DNA from: Dechloromonas sp. CZR5
GTDB lineage: Bacteria; Pseudomonadota; Gammaproteobacteria; Burkholderiales; Rhodocyclaceae
Reading direction: 5' to 3'
DNA: 64,000 bases
NCBI RefSeq assembly: GCF_008711155.1
Contig: NZ_VUYQ01000003.1
Coordinates: forward strand, 598,791-662,790
Every line of letters starts with the position of its first letter. Position 1 is the first letter of the stretch. Made by a program: the position numbers and the translations under genes. Positions 56,945 to 64,000 of this stretch are shown piece by piece. The notes below the pieces were generated by a model. The model ran no database searches, was not told where the DNA came from, and saw only the letters and a program-made list of their open reading frames with translations.

Positions 56945-57486
56945 TGACTGTCGATCTCTCTGCCATCGCCAGGTGGCCCAACGTTCCCGCCTGCTACGAC
57001 TGGTTGTCGCTCGACAGGCGGGGCGACTGGCGATTGCAGGGAGAGCGCATCACGCACCGCGGCCTGATCGATTTCATCAACCGCCAGTACGGGGTTGATG
57101 AATCGGGTAACTGGTTTCTGCAGAACGGGCCGCAACGGGTCTATGTCAATCTGGCCTACACGCCGTGGGTTTTCCGCAGCGACACCGGCGGGCTGATCAG
57201 CCACACTGGAGAAACAACCGGAGAAGCGCTTGCCGCCTTGCTCGACGAGCACGGCAACGTCCTCCTCGACACACCGCTCGGCATCGGCCTGCTCGACGAC
57301 CGTGACCTGGCCGGCTTTCTGTCAGCCTGCCGCGACCGGGACGGGAACCCCGCCGACGAGAATCTCCTTGCCGACCTGATGCAGGGCAAGGAAGGAAGGG
57401 TGTTCTGGAAGGGTATTCTCATCCAGCCCGTCCGCTCTGACAGCGTAGCAGCGCGCTACACTTTCAATCCCGACCCAAAACCCTGA
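56944..57486 (+). CDS. DUF2946-like protein, unknown function, gcv operon
   Basis: 180 aa. ATG 56944 shares bases with the gcvP stop, so it belongs to the operon; an out-of-operon extension to 56791 is excluded. Readable conserved blocks: ARWPNVPACYDWLSLDRRGDW, GLIDFINRQYGVDE, FLQNGPQRVYVNLAYTPWVF, LDDRDLAGFL. Homologues of this type are widespread in Burkholderiales/Rhodocyclales and uncharacterised. The DUF number is from memory. Soluble, no signal peptide. Glycine-responsive expression would follow if the operon has no internal terminator. Confidence 0.75.
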   Translation: MTVDLSAIARWPNVPACYDWLSLDRRGDWRLQGERITHRGLIDFINRQYGVDESGNWFLQNGPQRVYVNLAYTPWVFRSDTGGLISHTGETTGEALAALLDEHGNVLLDTPLGIGLLDDRDLAGFLSACRDRDGNPADENLLADLMQGKEGRVFWKGILIQPVRSDSVAARYTFNPDPKP

Positions 57487-57488
57487 AG

Positions 57489-57516
57489 CTCCCCCAAGGC
57501 AGGTTCTGCCGGGGAG
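57489..57516. terminator. hairpin after the gcv operon
   Basis: CTCCCC (57489-57494) pairs with GGGGAG (57511-57516), and GGCAG-GTT-CTGCC forms the upper stem. It lies just past the DUF stop between convergent genes. No T-run, so it may be a weak or Rho-assisted terminator. Confidence 0.5.
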
Positions 57517-57647
57517 TGCGGCGCGCGCCGGACCGGCTTGACGCCGGCATGGACGACTTGATCGTCCTGATCGGCGCGAACGCCGGATACCCATGCCACA
57601 CCGATCATTTTTCGGCTCTGGCCGGCAAAAGGCAAGGCGAGCAACCG

Positions 57648-58661
57648 TCAGTTCCGGCCCTGTGTCTGTTGCCAGGCGTGGATTTCCGGCAGGGAATTTT
57701 CGGCATCCTCGTACAGCGCGGCATCGGCCTGCAAGAGCAATTTGCGCTGCCTGGCACTTAATTTCCGGGGGAAAATCGGTATCAGTTCGACCACCAGATC
57801 GCCCGCCTTGTGTTTGCCCCGGCCGGGATAGCCCTTGCCGGAAATCCGCACCAGGCGAGATTCCGGGGAACCGGCCGCCAGCGAATAATCGAAAAGCCCC
57901 GTCAAGGACGGCAGCTCGATGGCGGCCCCAGCCATCATGGCCACAGCGCTGACCGGCATCGAGAATTGCAGGTCGCGGCCATCCAGCCGATACAACGGGT
58001 GAGATCGGATGACGAGCGTCAGGTAGAGATCGCCCGCTTGTCGCAACTCGTCGCCCGGCTCGCCCTGCCCGGCCAGCCGCAACTCGTCGCCCGGCAACAT
58101 CCCCGGCGGGATGGTCATTTCGAGGCTGACATCGTCGGCATCGCGACCGCTGCCGTCGCACGCAGGGCAAATCCGCTCGGTGAACAGGCCGCGCCCGTTG
58201 CAATCGCCACAGCGCACCAGAACCCGGTCGGCGTCGTGAACGCGTCCGCTGCCATGGCAGGCGTCGCAAAACCGCGTTCTGGACATGCCGGCCTCCCCGC
58301 TGCCATCGCAGGTCCCGCAAGGCTTGCCGCGTGAATAATGCACCGGCTTCCGGCAGCCTGTAGCCGCCTCCTCGAGACTGAGCTCGATATTCAGCCGAAT
58401 GTCCGCCGCCCGGAGAATCGGCTGCTCCGGTTCCCCGGCGGCTTCTTCATGCTCCCTTGAATCCTCGTCGACAATCTCCGGATCATCGGCCGTCATCAAT
58501 TGCTCGTAGGCTGCGCTGATTTCCTTGAAGCGGTCGGTTGCGGCAGGATCGGCATTGCGGTCCGGATGCCAGCGCATGGCCAACCGGCGATAGGCGCGTT
58601 TCCAGTCATCGGGACCGGAATCCCGCGCAACGCCGAGCACATCGAAAGGATCGACTTCCAT
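57648..58661 (-). CDS. J-domain protein with DnaJ-type zinc finger
   Basis: 337 aa from ATG 58661 (frame to 58703). J domain DPFDVLGVARDSGPDDWKRAY with HPD in RWHPDRNADP; zinc centre of four CxxCxGxG-type repeats (CGTCDGSGEAG, CDACHGSGRV, CGDCNGRGLF, CPACDGSGRD); two C-terminal beta domains. The G/F linker of real DnaJ is replaced by an acidic Glu-rich segment, so this is a DnaJ-like co-chaperone, not the housekeeping DnaJ. It stimulates a DnaK-type Hsp70. Isolated between the gcv and rfb groups. Confidence 0.85.
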   Translation of the reverse strand: MEVDPFDVLGVARDSGPDDWKRAYRRLAMRWHPDRNADPAATDRFKEISAAYEQLMTADDPEIVDEDSREHEEAAGEPEQPILRAADIRLNIELSLEEAATGCRKPVHYSRGKPCGTCDGSGEAGMSRTRFCDACHGSGRVHDADRVLVRCGDCNGRGLFTERICPACDGSGRDADDVSLEMTIPPGMLPGDELRLAGQGEPGDELRQAGDLYLTLVIRSHPLYRLDGRDLQFSMPVSAVAMMAGAAIELPSLTGLFDYSLAAGSPESRLVRISGKGYPGRGKHKAGDLVVELIPIFPRKLSARQRKLLLQADAALYEDAENSLPEIHAWQQTQGRN

Positions 58662-58752
58662 TGCCGACAGGCTCACACAGGAATCCTGCAAGAGACATGA
58701 CAAGCAACGGACAGGCGACGTTTCACGAAGAGTTCAACCACGCTCGGCCAAC

Positions 58753-59289
58753 TCATTCCACGTCCCGAAACGCGATCCCCTGCCGATCCTTGGCCGACAG
58801 CCGCGGGAGCCCTTCAAGCGGCCATGCAATGGCCAGATCGCTATCGTCCCAGGCGATACAGCGCTCATGTTCGGGGGCATAGAACGCGGTCGTCTTGTAT
58901 AAAAACTCGGCAGCATCCGACAACACCAGAAATCCGTGGGCAAGCCCGGGGGGAACCCATATCTGCCGCTTATTTTCGGCGGAAAGCCGCTGCCCGACCC
59001 ATTGGCCGTAAGTGACCGAGCCTTTGCGAATATCGACCACGACATCAAAGACCTCGCCTTGTACAACGCGAACCAGTTTGCCTTGCGGCTGCTCGACCTG
59101 ATAGTGAAGGCCGCGCAAGACGTGGCGAACCGAACGCGAATGGTTATCCTGCACAAAATGCGCCCTGACGCCCGTCGCCTCAAAAAAAGACTTCTCGTTG
59201 TAGCTCTCGAAGAAAAAACCACGCTCATCGCCGAAGACTTTCGGCTCCAGCAACAAGACATCGGGGATGGCTGTCGGGACTGCGCGCAT
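58753..59289 (-). CDS. rfbC: dTDP-4-dehydrorhamnose 3,5-epimerase
   Basis: 178 aa from ATG 59289, which shares bases with the rfbA stop (TGATG). FGDERGFFFESYN, catalytic His in VLRGLHYQ, WVPPGLAHGFLVLS with Tyr in FLYKTTAFY. It epimerises dTDP-4-keto-6-deoxyglucose on the way to dTDP-rhamnose. Cytoplasmic. Confidence 0.95.
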   Translation of the reverse strand: MRAVPTAIPDVLLLEPKVFGDERGFFFESYNEKSFFEATGVRAHFVQDNHSRSVRHVLRGLHYQVEQPQGKLVRVVQGEVFDVVVDIRKGSVTYGQWVGQRLSAENKRQIWVPPGLAHGFLVLSDAAEFLYKTTAFYAPEHERCIAWDDSDLAIAWPLEGLPRLSAKDRQGIAFRDVE

Positions 59290-60167
59290 CAGAAGACACG
59301 CTCCTGAAGAAGCGACAGCAGATATTGGCCGTAGGGATTCTTGAGCATCGGTTGCGCCAGCGCTTCCAGTTGCCCTGCGTCGATCCACCCCTTGCGATAG
59401 GCGATTTCTTCCGGGCAAGCCACCTTCAAGCCCTGCCGCTTCTCGATGGTCGCGATGAATTGCCCTGCTTCCAGCAAGCTCTCGTGCGTTCCGGTATCCA
59501 GCCAGGCATGGCCGCGCCCCATGACCTGAACCGTCAACTGCCGACGCTCCAGATAGGCCCGATTGACATCGGTGATCTCGAGTTCGCCACGTGCAGAAGG
59601 CTTCAGGTCACGCGCGATGTCGAGTACCTGGTTATCGTAAAAATAAAGCCCGGTGATCGCATAGTTCGATTTCGGATTCCGTGGTTTCTCTTCCAAACTG
59701 AGCGCCTGGCCTGCCTTGTCGAATGCCACGACGCCATAGCGCTCCGGATCCTGCACGTGATAGGCGAAGACCGTTGCGCCAGCCCGTTGGGCACTGGCTG
59801 CCTCGAGATCGTGGGCAAACTCGTGACCGTAAAAAATATTGTCGCCGAGAACCAGCGCGCAATCGTCACGGCCAACAAAATCCCGACCAATGACGAATGC
59901 CTGAGCGATGCCATCGGGGGATGCCTGAACGGCATACGTCAGGTTCAGGCCCCAGCGGCTTCCATCGCCGAGCAATTGCTCAAAACGAGGTACGTCCTGC
60001 GGGGTCGAAATGACCAGGATATCCCGTATCCCCGCCAGCATCAGCGTACTCAGCGGGTAATAGATCATCGGCTTGTCGTGAATCGGCAGCAATTGCTTGG
60101 AAACTGCCAAGGTCACCGGATACAGACGGGTACCGGAGCCACCGGCCAGGATGATGCCTTTGCGCAT
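59289..60167 (-). CDS. rfbA: glucose-1-phosphate thymidylyltransferase
   Basis: 292 aa. ATG 60167 has AAAGGA 5 nt before it and gives the family start [20 protein letters not shown] 60185, overlapping the rfbB stop, is less likely. [12 protein letters not shown] and [19 protein letters not shown] are conserved. First step of dTDP-sugar synthesis, dTDP-glucose formation. Confidence 0.96.
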   Translation of the reverse strand: MRKGIILAGGSGTRLYPVTLAVSKQLLPIHDKPMIYYPLSTLMLAGIRDILVISTPQDVPRFEQLLGDGSRWGLNLTYAVQASPDGIAQAFVIGRDFVGRDDCALVLGDNIFYGHEFAHDLEAASAQRAGATVFAYHVQDPERYGVVAFDKAGQALSLEEKPRNPKSNYAITGLYFYDNQVLDIARDLKPSARGELEITDVNRAYLERRQLTVQVMGRGHAWLDTGTHESLLEAGQFIATIEKRQGLKVACPEEIAYRKGWIDAGQLEALAQPMLKNPYGQYLLSLLQERVF

Positions 60168-60181
60168 GCTATTCCTTTCGC

Positions 60182-61243
60182 TCATGAAGCGTATTGCCGA
60201 ACGATCCAGTCGCGATAGGCGCCGCTGGTCACGTTGGCGACCCATTCCCGGTGCGCGAGATACCACTGCACCGTCTGGCGTATCCCGCTCGCGAAAGTTT
60301 CCTGTGGCTGCCAGCCCAGTTCACGCTCGATCTTGCCGGCATCGATGGCATACCGTCGGTCGTGTCCCGGACGGTCGGCCACATAGGTAATCAGGGAGGC
60401 ATATGACTCGCCATCCCGACGCGGACTCAATTCATCGAGCAGTTCGCACACCGTGCTCACGACATCGAGATTGGTCTGCTCGCTCCTGCCGCCGACATTA
60501 TAGGTTTCGCCAACCGCACCCGCCTCGAGCACCCGGCGAATGGCGCTGCAGTGGTCCTTGACGTAGAGCCAGTCCCGAATCTGCAACCCGTCGCCATAGA
60601 CAGGCAAGGCCTTGCCTGCCAAGGCGTTGTGAATGACCAGCGGAATGAGCTTCTCCGGAAACTGGAAAGGCCCGTAATTGTTCGAGCAATTGGTCGTCAA
60701 TACCGGAACGCCATAGGTCTGGCGATAGGCTCTGACCAGATGGTCGCTGGCCGCCTTGCTCGCCGAATACGGACTGTTCGGCTCGTAGCGTGTGTCTTCC
60801 CGGAACGCTGGCGCATCCGCCGCGAGCGAACCATAAACCTCGTCCGTCGAAATATGCAGGAAGCGGAAAGTCTCGCGCTCCTGTTTCGGCAGTCCGCTCC
60901 AATACGCCCTGACTGCTTCCAGAAGCCTGAACGTACCGACAATATTGGTCTGAATGAAATCATCCGGCCCCTGGATACTGCGGTCGACATGGGACTCCGC
61001 CGCAAAATTCACAACGGCCCAAGGCTGATGCTCCGTCAGCAAACGACTGATCAGAGCCGTATCCCCGATATCGCCATGCACAAAAACATGGCGCCCGTCC
61101 CCGTCCAGCGCAGCGAGGTTTTCCAGATTTCCCGCATAGGTCAGCTTGTCCACATTGATGACCCGCTCGTCACGGTCAGCCAACCAGTCGAGAACGAAAT
61201 TGCTGCCAATGAATCCGGCTCCGCCGGTTACCAGGATACTCAT
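60182..61243 (-). CDS. rfbB: dTDP-glucose 4,6-dehydratase
   Basis: 353 aa from ATG 61243. NAD motif [14 protein letters not shown], catalytic HISTDEVYG, and Tyr-x3-Lys in [13 protein letters not shown]. It makes dTDP-4-keto-6-deoxyglucose. rfbD (the reductase) is not in the window; order is rfbB-rfbA-rfbC. Confidence 0.96.
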   Translation of the reverse strand: MSILVTGGAGFIGSNFVLDWLADRDERVINVDKLTYAGNLENLAALDGDGRHVFVHGDIGDTALISRLLTEHQPWAVVNFAAESHVDRSIQGPDDFIQTNIVGTFRLLEAVRAYWSGLPKQERETFRFLHISTDEVYGSLAADAPAFREDTRYEPNSPYSASKAASDHLVRAYRQTYGVPVLTTNCSNNYGPFQFPEKLIPLVIHNALAGKALPVYGDGLQIRDWLYVKDHCSAIRRVLEAGAVGETYNVGGRSEQTNLDVVSTVCELLDELSPRRDGESYASLITYVADRPGHDRRYAIDAGKIERELGWQPQETFASGIRQTVQWYLAHREWVANVTSGAYRDWIVRQYAS

Positions 61244-61279
61244 GTCGCTAGCCAATACAGGGATTGGGGGAATTATCGT

Positions 61280-61936
61280 TCAGCCATGCCACTGCTGCCC
61301 AGCCCCCTCACGGATCAGCCGGCGAAGCTCCGCCACCTCAGCCTCCAGCGCGGCAACGCGAGCGCACAACGCGTCCATCTCTTCAACCGATCCGACAACG
61401 GCAGAGCTAGCCGCCGGAACGGCTTCGAGACTCGCCTGCCCGCTGAGCAAATGCATCCAGCGACTCTCGCGCGCTCCGGGCAAGCGAGGCAGCAGAACAA
61501 CCAGCGGACCTTCGGTCCGGGATGCCAACTCTTCCAGAAAGGCTTCGACGGACGATATGTCCGCGAAACGATGCAGGCGATCGCAATTCAGCCTCAGTTC
61601 GCCCGCCGTCTGCGGACCGCGGAGCATCAGTACGGCAAGCAAGGCAGAAGCCTGTGAGGGCACGCCAAGCGCCTTTTCCAGCAGATGCTCGAAGCGACTG
61701 ACCCGGCCGCCGCTCACTTCACGCACCAGACCCTGGTCTTTCAAGGCATCCAGGGCCACGAGCATTTCCGCCTCGCCCGCTTCGATCACCGGATTTCGGC
61801 TGGTTTTCTGGTTGCAACCGGACTGCAGGGCATTCAGCGAAAGCGGATAGGTATCGGGTACCGTGCGCTGCTTTTCCAGCAGCGTTCCGAGAATGCGGGT
61901 TTCAAGCAGCGAAAGTTCGGGCAGCGAGTCGATCAT
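61280..61936 (-). CDS. YceH family (DUF480) protein
   Basis: 218 aa with two winged-helix units: LSLLETRILGTLLEKQRTVP, YPLSLNALQSGCNQKTSRNP, then LLAVLMLRGPQTAGELRL, and a C-terminal coiled coil (VAALEAEVAELRRLI). Function unknown; conserved in proteobacteria. Start overlaps the exonuclease stop (ATGA). Confidence 0.93.
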   Translation of the reverse strand: MIDSLPELSLLETRILGTLLEKQRTVPDTYPLSLNALQSGCNQKTSRNPVIEAGEAEMLVALDALKDQGLVREVSGGRVSRFEHLLEKALGVPSQASALLAVLMLRGPQTAGELRLNCDRLHRFADISSVEAFLEELASRTEGPLVVLLPRLPGARESRWMHLLSGQASLEAVPAASSAVVGSVEEMDALCARVAALEAEVAELRRLIREGAGQQWHG

Positions 61937-62583
61937 GAGTGGTCCTGAGCATTGGCGGAATGCATTGAGATGGCGCCCTTGCGTGACGCGTCGAGCAACC
62001 AGGCATGGTAAACCTTCAAGGCCACATGGGCATCATTGGCGGCATACAACATCTGGCGCTCGTCCAGATGCCGGCTGGCCCAGTTGCTGGTTCCGATTTT
62101 TTTCGACTTGAGCAGTATCTCTCCGAAATAGTGGGCCACCGCAACCTTGGCGCCTACCGTTCCACGATGCCCCGGGCCGCGCAGTATCTCGCCCAGATCG
62201 AGCAGGTTGTTCAATTCGATACCCATGCGTGACTTCAAGGCGCTGCGATCGTTACCCAAGCCGAAGCCGGCCTTGATGACATCCCGGCTTTCCAGCACGT
62301 CCTTCAAGACAGCATGCGTTGCCTCGCACCCCACCGGAAAGAGATAGACCTGCCGCTCGACGGCCAGCTGTACCAGATGCGGGCCGGTCGATATCTCGCC
62401 CTTGCGAAAGGTGGGCTTGGACTCCGTATCGAAACCGACGACCGCTTCCGCGAGCAGGATAGCGCGCACGGATCGCGCTTTGTCCGGATTATCGACCACG
62501 GTGATTTCGCCCATCGAGACACCGCGATAAAGCGGCAGTTCACTGTCGGCAACTTGACGACGACTGAATATCACATCGCTCAT
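61933..62583 (-). CDS. 3'-5' exonuclease, RNase D-like DEDDy domain
   Basis: 216 aa from ATG 62583. DEDDy motifs: VGFDTESKP (Exo I), GFGLGNDRSAL (Exo II), and YAANDAHVALKVY (Exo III, Asp-x3). A single exonuclease domain without HRDC. It likely trims RNA or DNA 3' ends. First gene of the minus-strand group reaching to rfbC. Confidence 0.9.
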   Translation of the reverse strand: MSDVIFSRRQVADSELPLYRGVSMGEITVVDNPDKARSVRAILLAEAVVGFDTESKPTFRKGEISTGPHLVQLAVERQVYLFPVGCEATHAVLKDVLESRDVIKAGFGLGNDRSALKSRMGIELNNLLDLGEILRGPGHRGTVGAKVAVAHYFGEILLKSKKIGTSNWASRHLDERQMLYAANDAHVALKVYHAWLLDASRKGAISMHSANAQDHS

Positions 62584-62664
62584 CGCATCGCTTTCCGGCG
62601 ACGAGCGTTCGACGCCCACAAATCCATCGCGGTATCCTTCGCACTTTCAAACAGCCGCCAGTGT

Positions 62665-62919
62665 ATGGGATCACGCCGCCAGCCCGGAATTTTTGCTCGA
62701 CTTTTTGCTCGTCTATTCCACAAACCGGAAGCGCCCGGCGAATATGATCGCGCTCGAAGCTTGATCGCGGCGATTGACCGAGGGGGAATTCCCCTTAACG
62801 TTGCCCGAATCAATGCCATCGCCCGCGACCTCGGCCTGGAGATTTCGACGCGGGCGCAACCCGACGAGACCATCCGGCGTATTCGTGCCGCCCTGGCCCG
62901 AGCACCGAAGCATGACTAG
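62665..62919 (+). CDS. small conserved hypothetical protein
   Basis: 84 aa from ATG 62665 (earlier in-frame ATGs lie inside the antisense exonuclease gene). The C-terminal half GGIPLNVARINAIARDLGL with ETIRRIRAALARA recurs in related betaproteobacteria and looks like a helical nucleic-acid or regulatory motif. It overlaps the GIY-YIG gene by 8 nt, so both are likely one operon. Confidence 0.62.
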   Translation: MGSRRQPGIFARLFARLFHKPEAPGEYDRARSLIAAIDRGGIPLNVARINAIARDLGLEISTRAQPDETIRRIRAALARAPKHD

Positions 62920-63184
62920 CAAGACCTGGTTTCTCTACATCATCGAATGCACGGATGGCAGTCTTTACACGGGTATCACCGTCGACGTCGAGGCACGCTA
63001 CGCAGCCCACTGCAACGGCACCGGCGCACGCTACACCCGCTCGCACCCACCGGCCCGCCTGGTCGGCTTCGAAACCCACCCTGACCGCTCCTCGGCCTCC
63101 AAGGCGGAATATCGGATCAAACGCCTGAGCTCCGTCGAAAAACGTCGCTACGCTGCGCTGCTGGCAACAAAGCAGAAACCCTGA
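62912..63184 (+). CDS. GIY-YIG nuclease family protein
   Basis: 90 aa from ATG 62912. FLYIIECTDGSLYTGITVDV carries the YII...YTG signature, with the conserved Arg in VEARYAAH and Glu region in SKAEYRIKRLSS. UPF0213/YhbQ-like single domain nuclease, role in DNA repair suspected for the family. A terminator hairpin follows. Confidence 0.9.
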   Translation: MTSKTWFLYIIECTDGSLYTGITVDVEARYAAHCNGTGARYTRSHPPARLVGFETHPDRSSASKAEYRIKRLSSVEKRRYAALLATKQKP

Positions 63185-63192
63185 AAACAAAA

Positions 63193-63217
63193 AAGCGCCC
63201 CGAAGGACGCTTGTTTT
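63193..63217 (+). terminator. terminator after GIY-YIG gene
   Basis: AAGCGCCC-CGAA-GGACGCTT-type stem (63193-63212, 7 bp plus one mismatch) followed by TTGTTTT, starting 9 nt after the stop. Confidence 0.7.
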
Positions 63218-63229
63218 CAGTTGCAGCAC

Positions 63230-63252
63230 TGGCGGAGACGGAGGGAGATTCC
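63230..63252 (-). other. tRNA-Ser 3'-end-like sequence, possible attachment site
   Basis: Read on the minus strand it is GGAATC-TCCCTC-CGTCTCC-GCCA: the 3' half of a T-arm, an acceptor strand, discriminator and CCA as in tRNA-Ser genes. The remainder of a tRNA is absent, so it looks like an att copy left by the integrase encoded just beyond. Confidence 0.45.
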
Positions 63253-63310
63253 GCATGTCGTAGACAATCCAATATTTTCATTAAAAACCAATAGCTTAAA
63301 TGATAAACTA

Positions 63311-63349
63311 GTGGTAAATACATGTGGTAACTCGATGTGGCAACATGCA
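63311..63349 (+). repeat. three 13-bp direct repeats upstream of integrase
   Basis: GTGGTAAATACAT, GTGGTAACTCGAT and GTGGCAACATGCA follow head to tail with exact 13-bp period. Probably arm-type binding sites for the integrase or its regulator. Confidence 0.6.
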
Positions 63350-63373
63350 ATCTCCGCCACAAGAAAAGCCACC

Positions 63374-63937
63374 ATGTTGAAGAACATCGAACGCAGAGGA
63401 AATACTTGGTACGCCACCCTTCATGTCCCCCTCGATGTTCGGCACATCATCGGCAAGTCCAAGTTTTTCGAGTCACTAAAAACAACTGACAAGCGCATTG
63501 CGGAGACACGCGCTGCCCCCATTGTTGCCAACTGGAAAGCCAAGATTGCCGCTGCCCGTGGCACTAGCGACCCATTTCTTGAAGAAGCCTTGCGGTTACG
63601 CACGATCATCGAGAAGGCAACCACCGACGCAGAACCTGGCCAGCACTCTCAGCGAGACATCGAGTTAGAAGCGGTTAGAGAGATTGCCGCTCAGGTAGCC
63701 AAGGACAATGATGAGCTAGACCTCTTCCGTGCGATTGCCACAGGTAAAGAAACCCTTCTTTCCAGCTACTACGACGAATGGGCCGGGCACCTCACTCAGG
63801 CGCCCAAGACAATCGACCAGATGAAGAAGGATGTCACTCTGTTGGTCGAACACTTCAGGACAATCGAGCGCATCCACAGAGCTTCCGTTATTGAATGGAT
63901 TCGGGAGTTGATGGCTGGCACCCCTGAGAGGCTGTGA
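63374..63937 (+). pseudogene. tyrosine-type integrase, N-terminal fragment
   Basis: 187 aa from ATG 63374. MLKNIERRGNTWYATLHVPLDVR is the N-terminal DUF6538-like domain of phage-type integrases; residues about 130-180 (SSYYDEWAGHLTQAPKTIDQ) are the start of the SAM-like core-binding domain. The frame ends in TGA just after AGTPERL, before any catalytic domain (R...HxxR...Y missing). Sequence after about 63929 appears unrelated, so the gene was cut by an insertion. Confidence 0.7.
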
Positions 63938-64000
63938 AAAATCGGCGGCCACGGATATGTCTTTGGTATAATCAGGTCTTAATGCAAGGGCTGGATTTGC
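63929..64000 (+). mobile_element. possible end of an insertion sequence (runs off right edge)
   Basis: The integrase frame breaks at GGCTGTGAAAAATCGG, which resembles the terminal repeat type of some insertion sequences, and an extended -10 element TGGTATAAT (63965-63973... TATAAT 63967-63972) follows as expected for a transposase promoter. No transposase sequence is inside the window. Confidence 0.3.

Noticed and set aside
57456..57644. 62-codon minus-strand frame between the DUF and DnaJ-like genes
   Set aside because: Overlaps the end of the DUF gene and its hairpin; no similarity or start signal.
1..64000. CRISPR array
   Set aside because: No set of regularly spaced 23-40 bp repeats was seen; the only short periodic repeats are the 13-bp iterons near 63.3 kb.

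Overview
The window is a chromosomal segment of a Gram-negative betaproteobacterium, most likely Rhodocyclaceae (Dechloromonas/Azonexus/Zoogloea-like). The reasons are the exosortase A (XrtA)/PEP-CTERM-associated gene families (PrsK, PrsR, PrsT, O-glycosylation ligase, acyl ligase, PLP decarboxylase, hydrolases 1 and 2), the rpsO-pnp and rimP-nusA-infB-rbfA-truB gene orders, and the riboswitch-controlled gcvTHP operon. The genus is inferred and not proven.

Region 1 (1-18.9 kb, minus strand) is one long run of closely packed, often overlapping genes for an extracellular polysaccharide. Its 5' half (18.9-8.6 kb) is the XrtA-associated glycan set: acyl carrier protein, two alpha/beta hydrolases, a CelD/FemAB-like acyltransferase, a beta-helix lyase-like protein, glycosyltransferases, O-ligase and polysaccharide deacetylase. 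Its 3' half (8.6-0 kb) is visibly A+T-richer and holds strain-variable decoration genes: acyltransferase 3, two asparagine-synthase-like proteins without the N-terminal Cys, a GNAT, a flippase, and an opine-dehydrogenase-like enzyme cut by the left edge.

Region 2 (19.0-33.0 kb, plus strand) diverges from it: acyl ligase and PLP decarboxylase, the initiating sugar-phosphate transferase, the PrsK-PrsR sigma-54 two-component pair, the TPR lipoprotein PrsT, a TviB-type UDP-sugar dehydrogenase, a lytic transglycosylase and a trypsin-like protease. No exosortase gene and no PEP-CTERM substrate was found, so they must lie elsewhere if the system is complete.

Region 3 (33.0-36.0 kb, minus strand) is a compact four-gene operon: a Tat-type exported protein of unknown function, a PqqD-like chaperone, an HprK-related kinase and a nucleotidyltransferase-like protein (HPr-rel-A type system). 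It has a candidate sigma-54 promoter. This is the least understood module in the window and the best candidate for a new biological system.

Region 4 (36.6-52.2 kb) is conserved core: tRNA-Arg and tRNA-Pro, dksA, then on the minus strand pnp, rpsO, truB, rbfA, infB, nusA, rimP, rluB, scpB, scpA, a LABN-domain protein, trpS, an M50 protease, a Sua5/YrdC protein and a PHP phosphatase. Region 5 (52.2-57.5 kb, plus strand) is gcvT-gcvH-gcvP and a DUF protein behind a tandem glycine riboswitch with a terminator. Region 6 (57.6-62.6 kb, minus strand) holds a DnaJ-like protein, rfbC-rfbA-rfbB without rfbD, a YceH protein and a 3'-5' exonuclease. Region 7 (62.7-64 kb, plus strand) has a small conserved protein, a GIY-YIG protein, and then a tRNA-3'-end-like att sequence, three 13-bp iterons and a truncated tyrosine integrase that appears to be cut by another element at the right edge.
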